Source of the DNA: Mycolicibacterium sp. YH-1
GTDB taxonomy: Bacteria; Actinomycetota; Actinomycetes; Mycobacteriales; Mycobacteriaceae
Assembly: GCF_022557175.1 (NCBI RefSeq)
Contig: NZ_CP092915.1
Coordinates: forward strand, 6,944,001-7,008,000
Length of the DNA: 64,000 nt
Reading direction: 5' to 3'
Shown: positions 35,513-44,520 of the stretch, piece after piece
How positions within the stretch are numbered: position 1 is the first letter of the stretch
Layout: each line of letters opens with the position of its first letter
Position numbers and translations under genes: made by a program
The notes under the pieces: model-generated
The model's database searches: none
Seen by the model: only the letters and a program-made list of their open reading frames with translations
Told to the model about the DNA's origin: nothing

Positions 35513-36298
35513 ATGACCGACAGCGCATCGACCACCGTGAAAACGACCCTGATCACCGGCGCTGCCAGCGGAATCGGCGCGGCCACCGCCACACTGCTGG
35601 CCCAGCGCGGCCACCGCCTGGTGCTCGCGGACATCGACGCCGACCATCTCGAGCAGGTCGCCGGCGACATTCGGGCGTCGGCCCCCGAGGGAGTCGGCAT
35701 CATCACCGTCTTCGCCGACGTGTCCGACGAGAGCACCGCGGCGGCCGCCGTCGAGGCCGGTTACCAGGCCTTCGGCGGGATCGACGGGCTGGTCACGTCG
35801 GCCGCGGTGATGGTCTCCAAGCCCCTGACCGAGACCACGCTCGACGACTGGAACTCCCTTCAGTCGGTCAATGTGACCGGTGTCTTCCTGATCTGCCGCG
35901 AGTTCATCCGCCGTCTGGTCGAGAACGACCGGACCGGCGCGATCGTCAACCTGTCCTCCATCTCCGGCACCGTCGCGCTACCCAACCAAGCCGCCTACTG
36001 CGCCTCCAAGGGCGCAGTGGCCCAGCTGACCCGCCAGATCGCGGTCGAGTACGCACCGCGGGGCATCCGCGCGAACGTCGTCAGCCCCGGCACCGTCGAG
36101 ACCCGGCAGCTGGCCACCTATCTCAGATCACAGCCGGATCCCGATGCCGCGCGCCGCGCCCTGTATGCCGCGCATCCCATCGGCCGGGTCGGTGAGGCCT
36201 CCGAGGTGGCATCAGCCATTGCATTCCTGCTGGGACCCGACTCCAGTTTCGTCACCGGCGCGGCCCTGGCCGTCGACGGTGGTTACACCAGCATCTGA
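35513..36298 (+). CDS. SDR-family NAD(P)-dependent oxidoreductase
   Basis: 261 aa, ATG at 35513. Classical SDR: TGAASGIGAA cofactor motif (15-24), catalytic Ser149, Tyr162 and Lys166 (SSISG, YCASK), and the C-terminal VTGAALAVDGGYTSI. Candidate sugar or sugar-alcohol 1-dehydrogenase for the cluster, because it is the first gene of the operon with a ribose-type ABC importer and is divergent from dehydratase/hydrolase genes. The start follows the second GntR operator closely. Confidence 0.9.
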   Translation: MTDSASTTVKTTLITGAASGIGAATATLLAQRGHRLVLADIDADHLEQVAGDIRASAPEGVGIITVFADVSDESTAAAAVEAGYQAFGGIDGLVTSAAVMVSKPLTETTLDDWNSLQSVNVTGVFLICREFIRRLVENDRTGAIVNLSSISGTVALPNQAAYCASKGAVAQLTRQIAVEYAPRGIRANVVSPGTVETRQLATYLRSQPDPDAARRALYAAHPIGRVGEASEVASAIAFLLGPDSSFVTGAALAVDGGYTSI

Positions 36299-36330
36299 CC
36301 GGTCCAACGTCTTTCGAGGAAAGCCCCACC

Positions 36331-37356
36331 ATGTCAACTCTCACGTCAGAGACCGGGCCGAGCAATAAGGCTGAGCCCGACCACCGCTCGCTGTGGCACC
36401 GTATCCGGACCGACAGGTTCATGCCGATCTGGCTGCTCGCCGTCGTCGTCTTCGTCATCAGCCCGCTGATCGCACCCGGCAGCATGACCGGATCCGCGCT
36501 CACCGCGATGCTGCCCTTCGCCGGTGTCATGGCGATCGCCGCCCTCGGACAGACACTGGTCATCACCCACGGCGGCATCGACCTCTCGGTGCCGGGCGTG
36601 ATGGCGATCGCCGCGGTGTGCGTCACCAAGCTAGCCCAGGACGGACAGCTGCCCACCGTCGTGTGCGTTCTGCTCGGCATCAGCGCCGGCGCCATCTCCG
36701 GGTTGGTGATTGGCATTGCGGTAGTTCGATTCTCGGTGGCGGCGTTCGTCGCATCCCTGGCGGTCAACTCTTTGTTGACCGGTCTGGTGCTGGTGCTCTC
36801 CGGCGGCTTCCCCGGCACCGCCGACCCCGCCGTCAGCGCCTTCGCGGTCAGCTCGGTCGCCGGCATCCCCACACTGTTCCTCTTTGCGGTGGTGCTGGTC
36901 GTCATCGCACAGCTGGTGCTCAAGCAGAGTGTGGCCGGCCGGCGGTTCGTTGCCGTCGGCGCCGGGGTACCCGCGGCCCGCATCGCCGGGCTGCGGACAT
37001 CCACCAACGGGGTGATGGCCTATGTTCTGGCTGGAATTGCCTACGCCACAGCAGGAATGCTGCTGGCCGCCTACCTGCGCACCCCCGACCTGCAGCTGGG
37101 TCAGAGCTATCAGCTGACCACCATCGCCGCGGTGGTGCTGGGCGGCACGTTGCTGCGCGGCGGCATCTCATCGATCACCGCGACCGCAGTCGCTGCGCTG
37201 TTCCTCACCCAGCTCGGCCAGGTGGTGCTAGCCGCAGGCGCGTCGACGGCCATGCAGTTGCTGATCCAGGCCCTGGTGTTGGCGGCGGCCATCATCCTGC
37301 GCGGGGTCAACTGGCGACGCTTCGTCCAGTTCCGTACCACCACTACCCAGCAATAA
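36331..37356 (+). CDS. Ribose-type ABC transporter permease
   Basis: 341 aa, GAGGAAAG upstream of the ATG. BPD_transp_2-type permease (RbsC/AraH family): about ten hydrophobic helices, LGQTLVITHGGIDLSVPGVMA near residue 75, the GRRFVAVGAGVPAARIAGLRT coupling loop and AVVLGGTLLRGGISSI. Works with the binding protein and fused ATPase-permease downstream. Having two permease domains of different sequence (this one and the fused one) implies a heterodimeric channel. Confidence 0.92.
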   Translation: MSTLTSETGPSNKAEPDHRSLWHRIRTDRFMPIWLLAVVVFVISPLIAPGSMTGSALTAMLPFAGVMAIAALGQTLVITHGGIDLSVPGVMAIAAVCVTKLAQDGQLPTVVCVLLGISAGAISGLVIGIAVVRFSVAAFVASLAVNSLLTGLVLVLSGGFPGTADPAVSAFAVSSVAGIPTLFLFAVVLVVIAQLVLKQSVAGRRFVAVGAGVPAARIAGLRTSTNGVMAYVLAGIAYATAGMLLAAYLRTPDLQLGQSYQLTTIAAVVLGGTLLRGGISSITATAVAALFLTQLGQVVLAAGASTAMQLLIQALVLAAAIILRGVNWRRFVQFRTTTTQQ

Positions 37357-37381
37357 GTCTTTGAGCAACAGGAGAATTGGT

Positions 37382-38530
37382 GTGAAAACTCGTACCAGGA
37401 CGACCGTCGCGGCGCTGCTGGCCGGCGTGACGCTGACGTCGTGCGCCGGTGGGCCGTTCAGCGCGCCGGCCGCGTTCCAGGTCGATCCGGTCTATCTTGA
37501 CCCCAGCCTCAGCGGGTCGGTCGACCAGCTCAAGCCCATCACCGACTTCTGCGGCGACCAGCCGGTCAAGGTGGCACTCGCCGACGGCGTCGGCGACAAC
37601 GCCTTCCGCAAGACGGCTCGCGCCGAATTCGAGGATGAGGCCGCCAAGTGCCCCAACATCGAGGTGCTGCCCTATGCGGACGGACAGAACAACCCGCAGA
37701 AGGCGATCGGCGACATCAAGGCGCTGGTCGCGCTCGGCGTGCAAGCCCTGGTGGTGTTCCCCGACGCCGGCCCCGCCTTGCTACCCACCCTGAGGGAAGC
37801 GTTCGAGGCCGGGGTGGCCGTCGTGCCCTACACCGCCAGCCCCGGCGGCACCCCCGGCGTCGACTACACGACGTTCGTCGGCCACAACACCGTCACCGAC
37901 GGCGCCAGGTGGGCCGAGTGGGTGTGCAACGCTCTCGGACCCAAGGGTGGCAACTCCGTGTTTCTCGGCGGCACTCCCGGTAACGCCCAGAGCCTCAGTG
38001 AGATTCACGGCATCGAGGACGAGCTCGCCAAGAATCCGGACTGCAAGAACGTCACACTGCTCAACACCCCGGGCGCCCCGATCGATACCGGCTGGAACCC
38101 CGGCCAGACGCAGCGCGTGGTCGCCGGTCTGTTGGCCAAGTACCCCAAGATCGACGCCGTGATCACCGATTCAGGTGACAGTTCCCTTGGCGGCATCCGG
38201 GCGTTCCTGCAGGCCGGACGGCCGCTTCCGGTGTGGACGGCCAACGACAACAACGGTTTCGCCTGCGCCTATGTCGAGAACAAGCCGAAGCAGCCGCAGT
38301 TCCAGATCGTCGCCGTCACCTCGCGCACCTGGATCATCCGGCTCGCGTTGCGCAAGGCCGTCGCCGCCGCACAGGGCATTCCCGAGCCGGAGCCCGACAT
38401 CGTCAACGTACCCATCGTCATGAACTCACTGGACCCCAAGCTCACGCCGGAGTGTGATCCCGACCTGCCGGCCAGTGCCGTCACCTCCTCCCAGCTGAGC
38501 CGAGAGAAACTCGCGGAGATCTACCGATGA
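37382..38530 (+). CDS. Sugar ABC transporter substrate-binding lipoprotein
   Basis: 382 aa from a GTG at 37382 with AGGAG 6 nt upstream. Lipoprotein signal: VKTRTRTTVAALLAGVTLTSCAGG, Cys21 in LTSC. Periplasmic sugar-binding fold (ribose-binding type): VKVALADGVGDNAFRKTARAEFEDEA, a GVQALVVFPDAGPALLPTLREAFEAGVAVVPY block and TVTDGARWAEWV. Delivers the ligand to the permease; a reading of the ligand is not possible from sequence alone. The stop overlaps the next start (ATGA). Confidence 0.9.
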   Translation: MKTRTRTTVAALLAGVTLTSCAGGPFSAPAAFQVDPVYLDPSLSGSVDQLKPITDFCGDQPVKVALADGVGDNAFRKTARAEFEDEAAKCPNIEVLPYADGQNNPQKAIGDIKALVALGVQALVVFPDAGPALLPTLREAFEAGVAVVPYTASPGGTPGVDYTTFVGHNTVTDGARWAEWVCNALGPKGGNSVFLGGTPGNAQSLSEIHGIEDELAKNPDCKNVTLLNTPGAPIDTGWNPGQTQRVVAGLLAKYPKIDAVITDSGDSSLGGIRAFLQAGRPLPVWTANDNNGFACAYVENKPKQPQFQIVAVTSRTWIIRLALRKAVAAAQGIPEPEPDIVNVPIVMNSLDPKLTPECDPDLPASAVTSSQLSREKLAEIYR

Positions 38531-41070
38531 CCCACAACCCCACCGCACCTGCCCGAACCGAGGAAGGGTCAAAGACCTTGGTAGACAACTTCCGTCGCGG
38601 TCTGTCGGTAGCCGGCATCACCAAGACGTTCCCGGGCGTCACCGCATTGGACGATGTCAGCTTCGAAGCCGTACCCGGCGAGATACACGCGCTGGTGGGT
38701 GGCAACGGGGCCGGCAAATCGACGCTGATGGCGGTCGCGTCCGGTGCGCTGTCCCCCGACTGCGGCACCGTGCGGATCGGCAACGACGAACTGACCGCGG
38801 CCTCACCGCTGGCCGCCAAGGTGGCCGGCCTGGCCATCGCCTACCAGATCCCGGCGACCCTGCCCGATCTCACCGTCGCAGAGAACCTGGTGCTGGCGGT
38901 GCCGCCGAGCCTTCGGCCCCGACTCGGCGAAGCCAATGCGTGGGCGGTGGAGAAACTCAGGCCGATGGGTATCGAGATCGACCCGACGGTACCGGCCGGA
39001 CAGCTCGGCCTGGCCGAGAAGCAGGCCATCGAGATCTGCGGTGCTCTCGCCTGCGAGCCCAGCGTGCTGATCCTCGACGAACCGACCGAACCGTTCGCCG
39101 CGGCCGAGTCCGCGCGGCTGTTCCAGCTGATCCGCAGGCTGTCCGGATCAGGGGTGGCGGTCATCTACATCAGCCACCGGTTGCCGGATGTCTTCGAACT
39201 GGCCGACCGCATCACCGTCCTGCGCGACGGCCAGATTCGTGGTCAGTTCGCCGCCGCAGACGTCACCGAGGACGAGATCATCACCCTGATCGCGGGACGG
39301 GCCGTCGAGGCACTGTTTCCCGACCGCACCGACGATCCGGGCGAACCGGCCGTGGTGGTCTCCGACTTCGGTGCCGTCGGCGCACCCGGGGTGTCCACAA
39401 AGATCCGGCGGCGCGAGATCCTCGGCCTGGCCGGCGTCGAGGGCAACGGCCAGCGGGAGTTCATCCGGGCGCTCGGCGGTGCCGTCGCCTCCCACGGCGA
39501 GTTGTCCATGGACGGTGGCCGGATCCGGCTGTCCTCGCCCCGCGCAGCCCGCGACAAGGGCATCATCCTGATGCCGCAGGAACGCGGCATCGAAGGTATC
39601 GCACCCATCCTTTCGGTCCGTGAGAATCTCTCTCTAGCTGCGTTACAACGCGTTTCGCGTGGCGGCTTCGTATCCCCTGCGGTCGAGCGGGAACTCGCCC
39701 AGGAGCAGGTCGCCGAACTCGGCGTGAAGACCGCCACCATCGACACCGAGGTGGGCACCCTGTCGGGCGGTAACCAGCAGAAGGTGGTGCTGGGCCGGGC
39801 GCTGCTCTCGGCCCCCGAGTTGCTGCTGTGCGACGAACCGACCCAGGGCATCGACGTCGGCGTCCGCTCGGAGATCTATCACCGCCTGCGTGGCGTCGCC
39901 GACTCCGGGACCCCGGTGGTGGTGCTTAGCTCCGACGACGTGGAGCTCGCCGGATTGTGCGACCGCGTGCTGGTGTTCTCCCGTGGCCGCGTGGTCAGGG
40001 AGCTCCTCGGCGACGAACTCACCGAGCACGCGATCACCGAGGCCTCACTCACCGCGGGTCGCACCGATGCCGAGGCCGAAGCCACGACCGCTCCGCGCAT
40101 CGGTCGTCCCAGCCGCTGGCAGCGGCTGATCGGCAGCCAGCAGTCGCCGAGCCTGGTGCTGCTCGCGGTCATCCTGGGCCTCGGCGCGGTCACCACCGCC
40201 GTCAACGGGCGGTTCCTCTCGGAGTTCAACATCGCCAACTTGCTGATGCTGATGGCCCCGGTGCTGTTCCTGGCTGCGGGGCAGTTGATCGTCATGCTGA
40301 CCGGCGGCATCGATCTGTCCGTGGGGCCACTGAGCGGGGCGCTTGTGGTGGTGGCCTCCTTCTTCATTGTGGAGGGCTACGGATTCGGCTGGTGGATATT
40401 GGGTTTCGTCCTGATGTTCGCGCTGGCTGGGGCGGTCGGCGTCGCCAACGGCGCGATGGTCCGCTATTCGCGGGTGGTGCCGGTGGTGGCCACGTTGATC
40501 ACCTACACCGGGCTCCAGGGGTTGTCCCTGGTCTGGCGCGACGCGCCGGGCGGGGTCATCTCCCTCGACGTGGTCGAAGCGCTCAACACCCGCATCGGCC
40601 CGTTCCCGATCGCCGTCCTGATCGGCGTCGTGGTGCTGGTCGGGTTCGAATTCGCCTCACGCCGAACCAGCTTCGGTCTGCGTCTGCGAGCCTCCGGCTC
40701 GGATGAGGCTGCAGCCCGCAAGCGCGGAGTCGGTGTCGATGCGGTGCACATGATCGCCTACCTGGCCAGCTCGCTGTTAACCGCTGTCGGGGCACTGCTG
40801 CTGATGGCCCAGATCGGTGTGGGCGATCCCACCGCGGGCATCACGTACACGCTGGTGGCCATCACCGCGGTGGTGCTCGGTGGCGCGTCGATCTTCGGTG
40901 GACGCGGCAGCTTCATCGGCGTGCTGTTCGGTGTACTGCTGCTCCAGGTGATCAGCAACGCGACCGTCTTCCTGGCGCTGTCACAGGCGTGGCAGTACCT
41001 GTTGGTCGGCCTGATGGCCCTGGCCGCCACTGCGGCCTACGCCCAGGTGCAACGCAAGACCGCACGGTGA
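38527..41070 (+). CDS. Fused sugar ABC transporter: two ATPase domains plus permease
   Basis: 847 aa, ATG overlapping the preceding stop. Residues about 25-275 form an RbsA-like first ATPase with Walker A GGNGAGKST (58-66), a degenerate signature (LGLAEKQAIEI) and Walker B VLILDEPTEP. Residues 275-525 form the second ATPase, whose Walker A position is non-canonical (GVEGNGQREFI, normal for RbsA) but with a perfect LSGGNQQKVVLGRAL and LLLCDEPTQGIDVG. From about 545 the chain continues into an RbsC-like permease (LTGGIDLSVGPLSGALVVV, AAARKRGVGVDAVHM, AVVLGGASIFGGRGSF). ATPase and permease are usually separate genes, so the fusion is unusual. No stop codon or frameshift separates the parts. Confidence 0.92.
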   Translation: MTHNPTAPARTEEGSKTLVDNFRRGLSVAGITKTFPGVTALDDVSFEAVPGEIHALVGGNGAGKSTLMAVASGALSPDCGTVRIGNDELTAASPLAAKVAGLAIAYQIPATLPDLTVAENLVLAVPPSLRPRLGEANAWAVEKLRPMGIEIDPTVPAGQLGLAEKQAIEICGALACEPSVLILDEPTEPFAAAESARLFQLIRRLSGSGVAVIYISHRLPDVFELADRITVLRDGQIRGQFAAADVTEDEIITLIAGRAVEALFPDRTDDPGEPAVVVSDFGAVGAPGVSTKIRRREILGLAGVEGNGQREFIRALGGAVASHGELSMDGGRIRLSSPRAARDKGIILMPQERGIEGIAPILSVRENLSLAALQRVSRGGFVSPAVERELAQEQVAELGVKTATIDTEVGTLSGGNQQKVVLGRALLSAPELLLCDEPTQGIDVGVRSEIYHRLRGVADSGTPVVVLSSDDVELAGLCDRVLVFSRGRVVRELLGDELTEHAITEASLTAGRTDAEAEATTAPRIGRPSRWQRLIGSQQSPSLVLLAVILGLGAVTTAVNGRFLSEFNIANLLMLMAPVLFLAAGQLIVMLTGGIDLSVGPLSGALVVVASFFIVEGYGFGWWILGFVLMFALAGAVGVANGAMVRYSRVVPVVATLITYTGLQGLSLVWRDAPGGVISLDVVEALNTRIGPFPIAVLIGVVVLVGFEFASRRTSFGLRLRASGSDEAAARKRGVGVDAVHMIAYLASSLLTAVGALLLMAQIGVGDPTAGITYTLVAITAVVLGGASIFGGRGSFIGVLFGVLLLQVISNATVFLALSQAWQYLLVGLMALAATAAYAQVQRKTAR

Positions 41071-41087
41071 GAATGGGCTGAGAATCC

Positions 41088-41375
41088 GTGCCGGTCCCCA
41101 TCCTCCGACCCAACCCGCATCAAGCCCTCGGCCCCGATGCGTGGGGTTGGCGAGTGAATGCCCGGTGCCGTGACGAAGATCCGTCGATCTTCTTCCACCC
41201 GGACGGGGAGCGCGGCAAGGCACGTCTGCACCGACGGCAACGCGCCAAGCAGATATGCGAACAGTGCCCGGTCCGAGTGGAGTGCCGAGAGCACTCGCTG
41301 ACGCACCACGAGGCATACGGGGTGTGGGGCGGGTTGACCGAAGAGGAGCGAAACGCGCTGCTTCCGCCCGTCTAG
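41088..41375 (+). CDS. WhiB-family iron-sulphur transcription factor
   Basis: 95 aa, GTG start at 41088, 17 bp after the transporter gene. Four cluster-ligating Cys: Cys27, Cys57, Cys60 and Cys66 (C-X29-C-X2-C-X5-C), then GVWGGLTEEERN, the WhiB turn, and a short C-terminus. The C-terminal basic tail of some WhiB proteins is reduced. Family: 4Fe-4S proteins that bind sigma factor and respond to redox or NO. Its close position suggests read-through from the sugar transporter operon; its targets are unknown. Confidence 0.9.
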   Translation: MPVPILRPNPHQALGPDAWGWRVNARCRDEDPSIFFHPDGERGKARLHRRQRAKQICEQCPVRVECREHSLTHHEAYGVWGGLTEEERNALLPPV

Positions 41376-41413
41376 CCGAGGACCGCGGCAACGCAGATCA
41401 CGACTAGTTGCGC

Positions 41414-41425
41414 ATTGTCGACAAT
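41414..41425. promoter_or_regulatory. ATTGTCGACAAT operator, site 1
   Basis: Perfect 12-bp palindrome; the left flank (TTGCGC) completes the left half TTGCGCATTGTC of the inferred 24-bp consensus. Between the WhiB gene and the LLM gene starting at 41579. Confidence 0.75.
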
Positions 41426-41578
41426 CATCTATCATTTTTGGCACTGCCGAGCACTTCGATGCGCGGGCAGAGACTGTGTGGGCGAGACATAGAAGGCATG
41501 TGAGGGGCGTGCGCTTGGTACCGGCGCCCGCTGAGCGATCCGTAGTCGTCAGTCGCCGATTTCAGGAGATGGTTGTGA

Positions 41579-42511
41579 ATGGTTGTGTCTGAGCCGACGA
41601 CGGCAAATGGTATCCCCGCGCGCGTGGGTGTGGTTTGGCGGCCGGACTTCGATCCACGCGCGCTCGCAGCGTTCGCCAGTGAGGTCGAACAGGGCGGCAT
41701 CGACGAATTGTGGCTGTGGGAGGACTGCTTTCTGCAGGGCGGGATCGCACAAGCAGCGGTCGCTCTCGCAGAGACTGAATCGCTCGTAGTCGGCGTCGGA
41801 GTACTGCCAGCCCCATTACGCAGCGTGGTCGCCACGGCGTTGGAGATCTCCACGCTCGCAACGATGTTCCCCGGCCGTGTGCAGCTGGCGATTGGCCACG
41901 GCGTGCAGCAGTGGATGCGTCAAGCGGGAGCCGCGGTGTCCTCGCCTCTAACCCTGTTGCGCGAGTATGTGACAGCGCTGCGCCGCCTGCTGGCGGGGGA
42001 CACAGTCAGCATGGCCGGCGACTACGTCCAGCTCGATGCGATACGCCTCGAATTCGTACCCGATGTCCCGGTTCCCGTGTTCATCGGCGGCGCTGGCCCC
42101 AAGACGTTGACGTTGGCAGGCGAGTTCGCCGACGGTGTCATCCTGGATTGCCAGCAGACCGCTTCCAGCGTGCGTGCCGCGCTCGGCCACGTCGATCAGG
42201 GGCGACGCCTCCAAAACCCCGCGCTCTTTCGCCAAGTGATGTACGTCGCCTGTGCGCCGGGTGCACGCTCCGTTGCGCGGTTGGCCGCGGAGGCTGAGCG
42301 CTGGAACGTAACGCCCGTCTCGGAATTCGGGGTCGGTGGTTCTGTCAGCGATATCAGCGGTGGCATTGCGCCCTACAGTGCGGCGGGGCTCGACACGGTG
42401 ATCCTCCAACCGATCGGCGACGAGGCTGACACACCAGACTTTCTGGCGGCCGTCAAAGATCTCGTCAGGGCGTGGAGGGGTGCGGCGTCTACGCGAAGTA
42501 GCGTCGGCTGA
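41579..42511 (+). CDS. LLM-class flavin-dependent oxidoreductase
   Basis: 310 aa, AGGAG about 11 nt upstream of ATG 41579 (nearby GTGs in frame are alternatives). Luciferase-like TIM barrel of the F420/FMN type: ELWLWEDCFLQGGIAQAAVALAETESLVVGVGVLPAPLRS, ATMFPGRVQLAIGHG and PVPVFIGGAGPKTLTLAGEFADGVIL. Substrate unknown. The operator copy about 165 bp upstream places it in the TTGTCGACAA regulon. Its 3' end overlaps the end of the convergent cNMP/CBS/DUF294 gene by 23 bp. Confidence 0.87.
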   Translation: MVVSEPTTANGIPARVGVVWRPDFDPRALAAFASEVEQGGIDELWLWEDCFLQGGIAQAAVALAETESLVVGVGVLPAPLRSVVATALEISTLATMFPGRVQLAIGHGVQQWMRQAGAAVSSPLTLLREYVTALRRLLAGDTVSMAGDYVQLDAIRLEFVPDVPVPVFIGGAGPKTLTLAGEFADGVILDCQQTASSVRAALGHVDQGRRLQNPALFRQVMYVACAPGARSVARLAAEAERWNVTPVSEFGVGGSVSDISGGIAPYSAAGLDTVILQPIGDEADTPDFLAAVKDLVRAWRGAASTRSSVG

Positions 42512-44321
42512 AGCGGTCTTGGATATGGCTGACGGCCCGGAACGCGCTGCGCAAGTGGCGGCGTTCTGAACTGTCCAAGGTTCTCGGGTCCACTCCTGAC
42601 TCGGCGGAGCCTCCCGATTTGATCGCCTCGATCTGGGAATCGAACACGATCTGATAGCACAGCTGGAACGCGCCGACGAGCGTGTCGGCTTCTTCGGCGT
42701 TGAGCAGCCCCGCCTGGTGCGCGCGGGCCAAGCGTTGCGGGGTCGTTCCCACCACGTCGCCGGTGCGGTGGGCAAGTGCGCGGGCCAGCGAGGCGACGGG
42801 CCGCAGGCCGGCTCGCTTGAGATTGAGGCGGCTCTTCCGTTCGCCGAAGTGCTCGATGACGAATCCTCGAACAAACCCGCTGGGCGGGCGGTCATGCAGT
42901 GCGAAATCCATTATTGCGCGGGCGAATTGATCGCGTCCGTGTCCGGTGGTCAAGCTAGTGCGGAGCCCTTGAGTCAGCTCCGGGTGCGTCACCGGTCGCG
43001 CGTCGAGCATCGTCGAGGCCAAGAGGAGGTTATCGGTGTCGTTCGGCGCGGTGCGCCACACTTGAGCGACATCGCGCCACTGTTGGCTGGGGCGGCTGAA
43101 CAGCGGGGACGATGCGTTGAGGCCTTTCGGGCACGGCTGCAGGCCGCACTGGGCCAAGGCGGCGATGAGGGGCTCGGCGCCGGCGGCGGCCTGCTCCCGT
43201 GACACCGCCGTCCCCGCCGGGCTGACCCAGGACACCGCCGTGTCGAGATCGGAGTTGGGCAGCGGTTCGCGGCGGCCTAGTGAGCCCAGCAGCATCCACG
43301 CGCAGTCGAGATCAGCCAGCGGCGTTGTGTCACTGCACAATTCGATGGCTCTGACATACACGGCCTCGATCATCGCCGCTAGCAGTCGGCCCAGATGCTC
43401 GGCCCCGACACCGGATTCCCACAGCTCCACCGTCGTCGGAGTCAAGAGCCGACAGGTTTCGGCGAGCTGGGACACGGTCATCGCCGAGGTGATCGCAGTG
43501 CGGATCATCAGCGGATTGCGCACCTCAGCGGCGGCCATGTCGACCACCCGGGTGATGCCGACCGGGGTACCGGCGGCATCGTCGATGACCAGGTGGTGAA
43601 TTCCGCGTTCGACCATGAACAGGTAGGCGGTGCTGACGGTGTTCTCCGAGATCATCGAGATCGCCGGGGTGCTGCCAATGAGGGATACCGGTGCGTCCAC
43701 TCCGACCTCACCGGTTGCCACGCGGCGGCGGAAGTCGTCGTCGGTGACGATTCCAATGCGGTCACGCTCGCGGTAGAGCGCACAGGAGCGTCCATCCTGC
43801 GTCATGGCCGTTGCGACGTCGCGGATCGCGTCCGAGGGTTCGCACCAGGTAATCGGGTGCATGACTTCGTGAAGTGGACGTTCGAGTCGTGCGAAGGAGG
43901 CCCCGGAGGTGATCACACGGTCGCGGGCAACAAGCGTTCCGTAGGTGGCGAATTGCAGCCGCTCGGCATGCTCGAGCAACCGTTGCGGGTTGGGAAGCCG
44001 GTAGCAGGTGGTGTCCTCACTTGCTCGGGCTTGCAGCGGCGGGGGAAGTCCGGACAACACCGAGATGTGCCCGAACGTGTCGCCAACGGTGAGTACGTCG
44101 ACGGTGCGGCCACGGTCGCTGAGTTCCACGGCGCCCGAACGCACGACGTACAAGTGATCCAGCGGGGGGCCGTCTGCTTCCACGACGGTGGCGCCCTTCG
44201 GGAACGTCTCGGCGGTGGCCGCGGATGCCAGGCGTTCGACGTCTTCGGCGTCGAGTCGGTCATAGGGCGGCTGGATTCCGAGAAACGCGACAACGTCGTC
44301 GTGGTCCATCGGCTGCGCCAT
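42489..44321 (-). CDS. cNMP-binding / CBS / DUF294 nucleotidyltransferase-like protein (intact motif)
   Basis: 610 aa from ATG 44321 (ATG 44309 also possible; the paralogue at 56968 begins at that point). Domains: cyclic-nucleotide-binding fold (about 20-125, LYVVRSGAVELSDRGRTVDVLTVGDTFGHISVLSG), two CBS motifs (about 150-275), then the DUF294 nucleotidyltransferase-like domain with GSLGRRE (346-352) and SDLD (Asp358, Asp360), the metal-binding motif of this fold, and a C-terminal DUF294_C helical domain. Family role: second-messenger-sensing uridylyl/adenylyltransferase-like signalling proteins related to GlnD; targets unknown. Divergent from the DapA-family gene with a shared TTGTCGACAA operator. 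Confidence 0.85.
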   Translation of the reverse strand: MAQPMDHDDVVAFLGIQPPYDRLDAEDVERLASAATAETFPKGATVVEADGPPLDHLYVVRSGAVELSDRGRTVDVLTVGDTFGHISVLSGLPPPLQARASEDTTCYRLPNPQRLLEHAERLQFATYGTLVARDRVITSGASFARLERPLHEVMHPITWCEPSDAIRDVATAMTQDGRSCALYRERDRIGIVTDDDFRRRVATGEVGVDAPVSLIGSTPAISMISENTVSTAYLFMVERGIHHLVIDDAAGTPVGITRVVDMAAAEVRNPLMIRTAITSAMTVSQLAETCRLLTPTTVELWESGVGAEHLGRLLAAMIEAVYVRAIELCSDTTPLADLDCAWMLLGSLGRREPLPNSDLDTAVSWVSPAGTAVSREQAAAGAEPLIAALAQCGLQPCPKGLNASSPLFSRPSQQWRDVAQVWRTAPNDTDNLLLASTMLDARPVTHPELTQGLRTSLTTGHGRDQFARAIMDFALHDRPPSGFVRGFVIEHFGERKSRLNLKRAGLRPVASLARALAHRTGDVVGTTPQRLARAHQAGLLNAEEADTLVGAFQLCYQIVFDSQIEAIKSGGSAESGVDPRTLDSSERRHLRSAFRAVSHIQDRFSRRYFA

Positions 44322-44456
44322 TGCACTGAGATTACCTGTCGCACCGGCTGATACGCGAAGCGCAGGCCGATACGTCGAACAACACCTCGAGCCCCAGGGC
44401 GCGCGTTGGCCGAGGCCGCAAGAGCATGCCTTCCCCCCACGCATGGGATGTAGTAC

Positions 44457-44468
44457 ATTGTCGACAAC
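44457..44468. promoter_or_regulatory. ATTGTCGACAAC operator, site 2 (divergent)
   Basis: Core TTGTCGACAA; right half GACAACACACAA close to the consensus half GACAATGCRCAA. Located between the divergent DUF294 and DapA-family genes, 64 bp from the latter. Confidence 0.75.
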
Positions 44469-44520
44469 ACACAATGATCCACTTGTGATGTTCCCGACCC
44501 GAACCAGAGGAGATTCCAAT

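Noticed and set aside
36393..37364. Second long plus-strand frame within the ABC permease gene
   Set aside because: Overlaps the permease gene completely in another frame and is Arg-rich; the permease has clear membrane helices and motifs.
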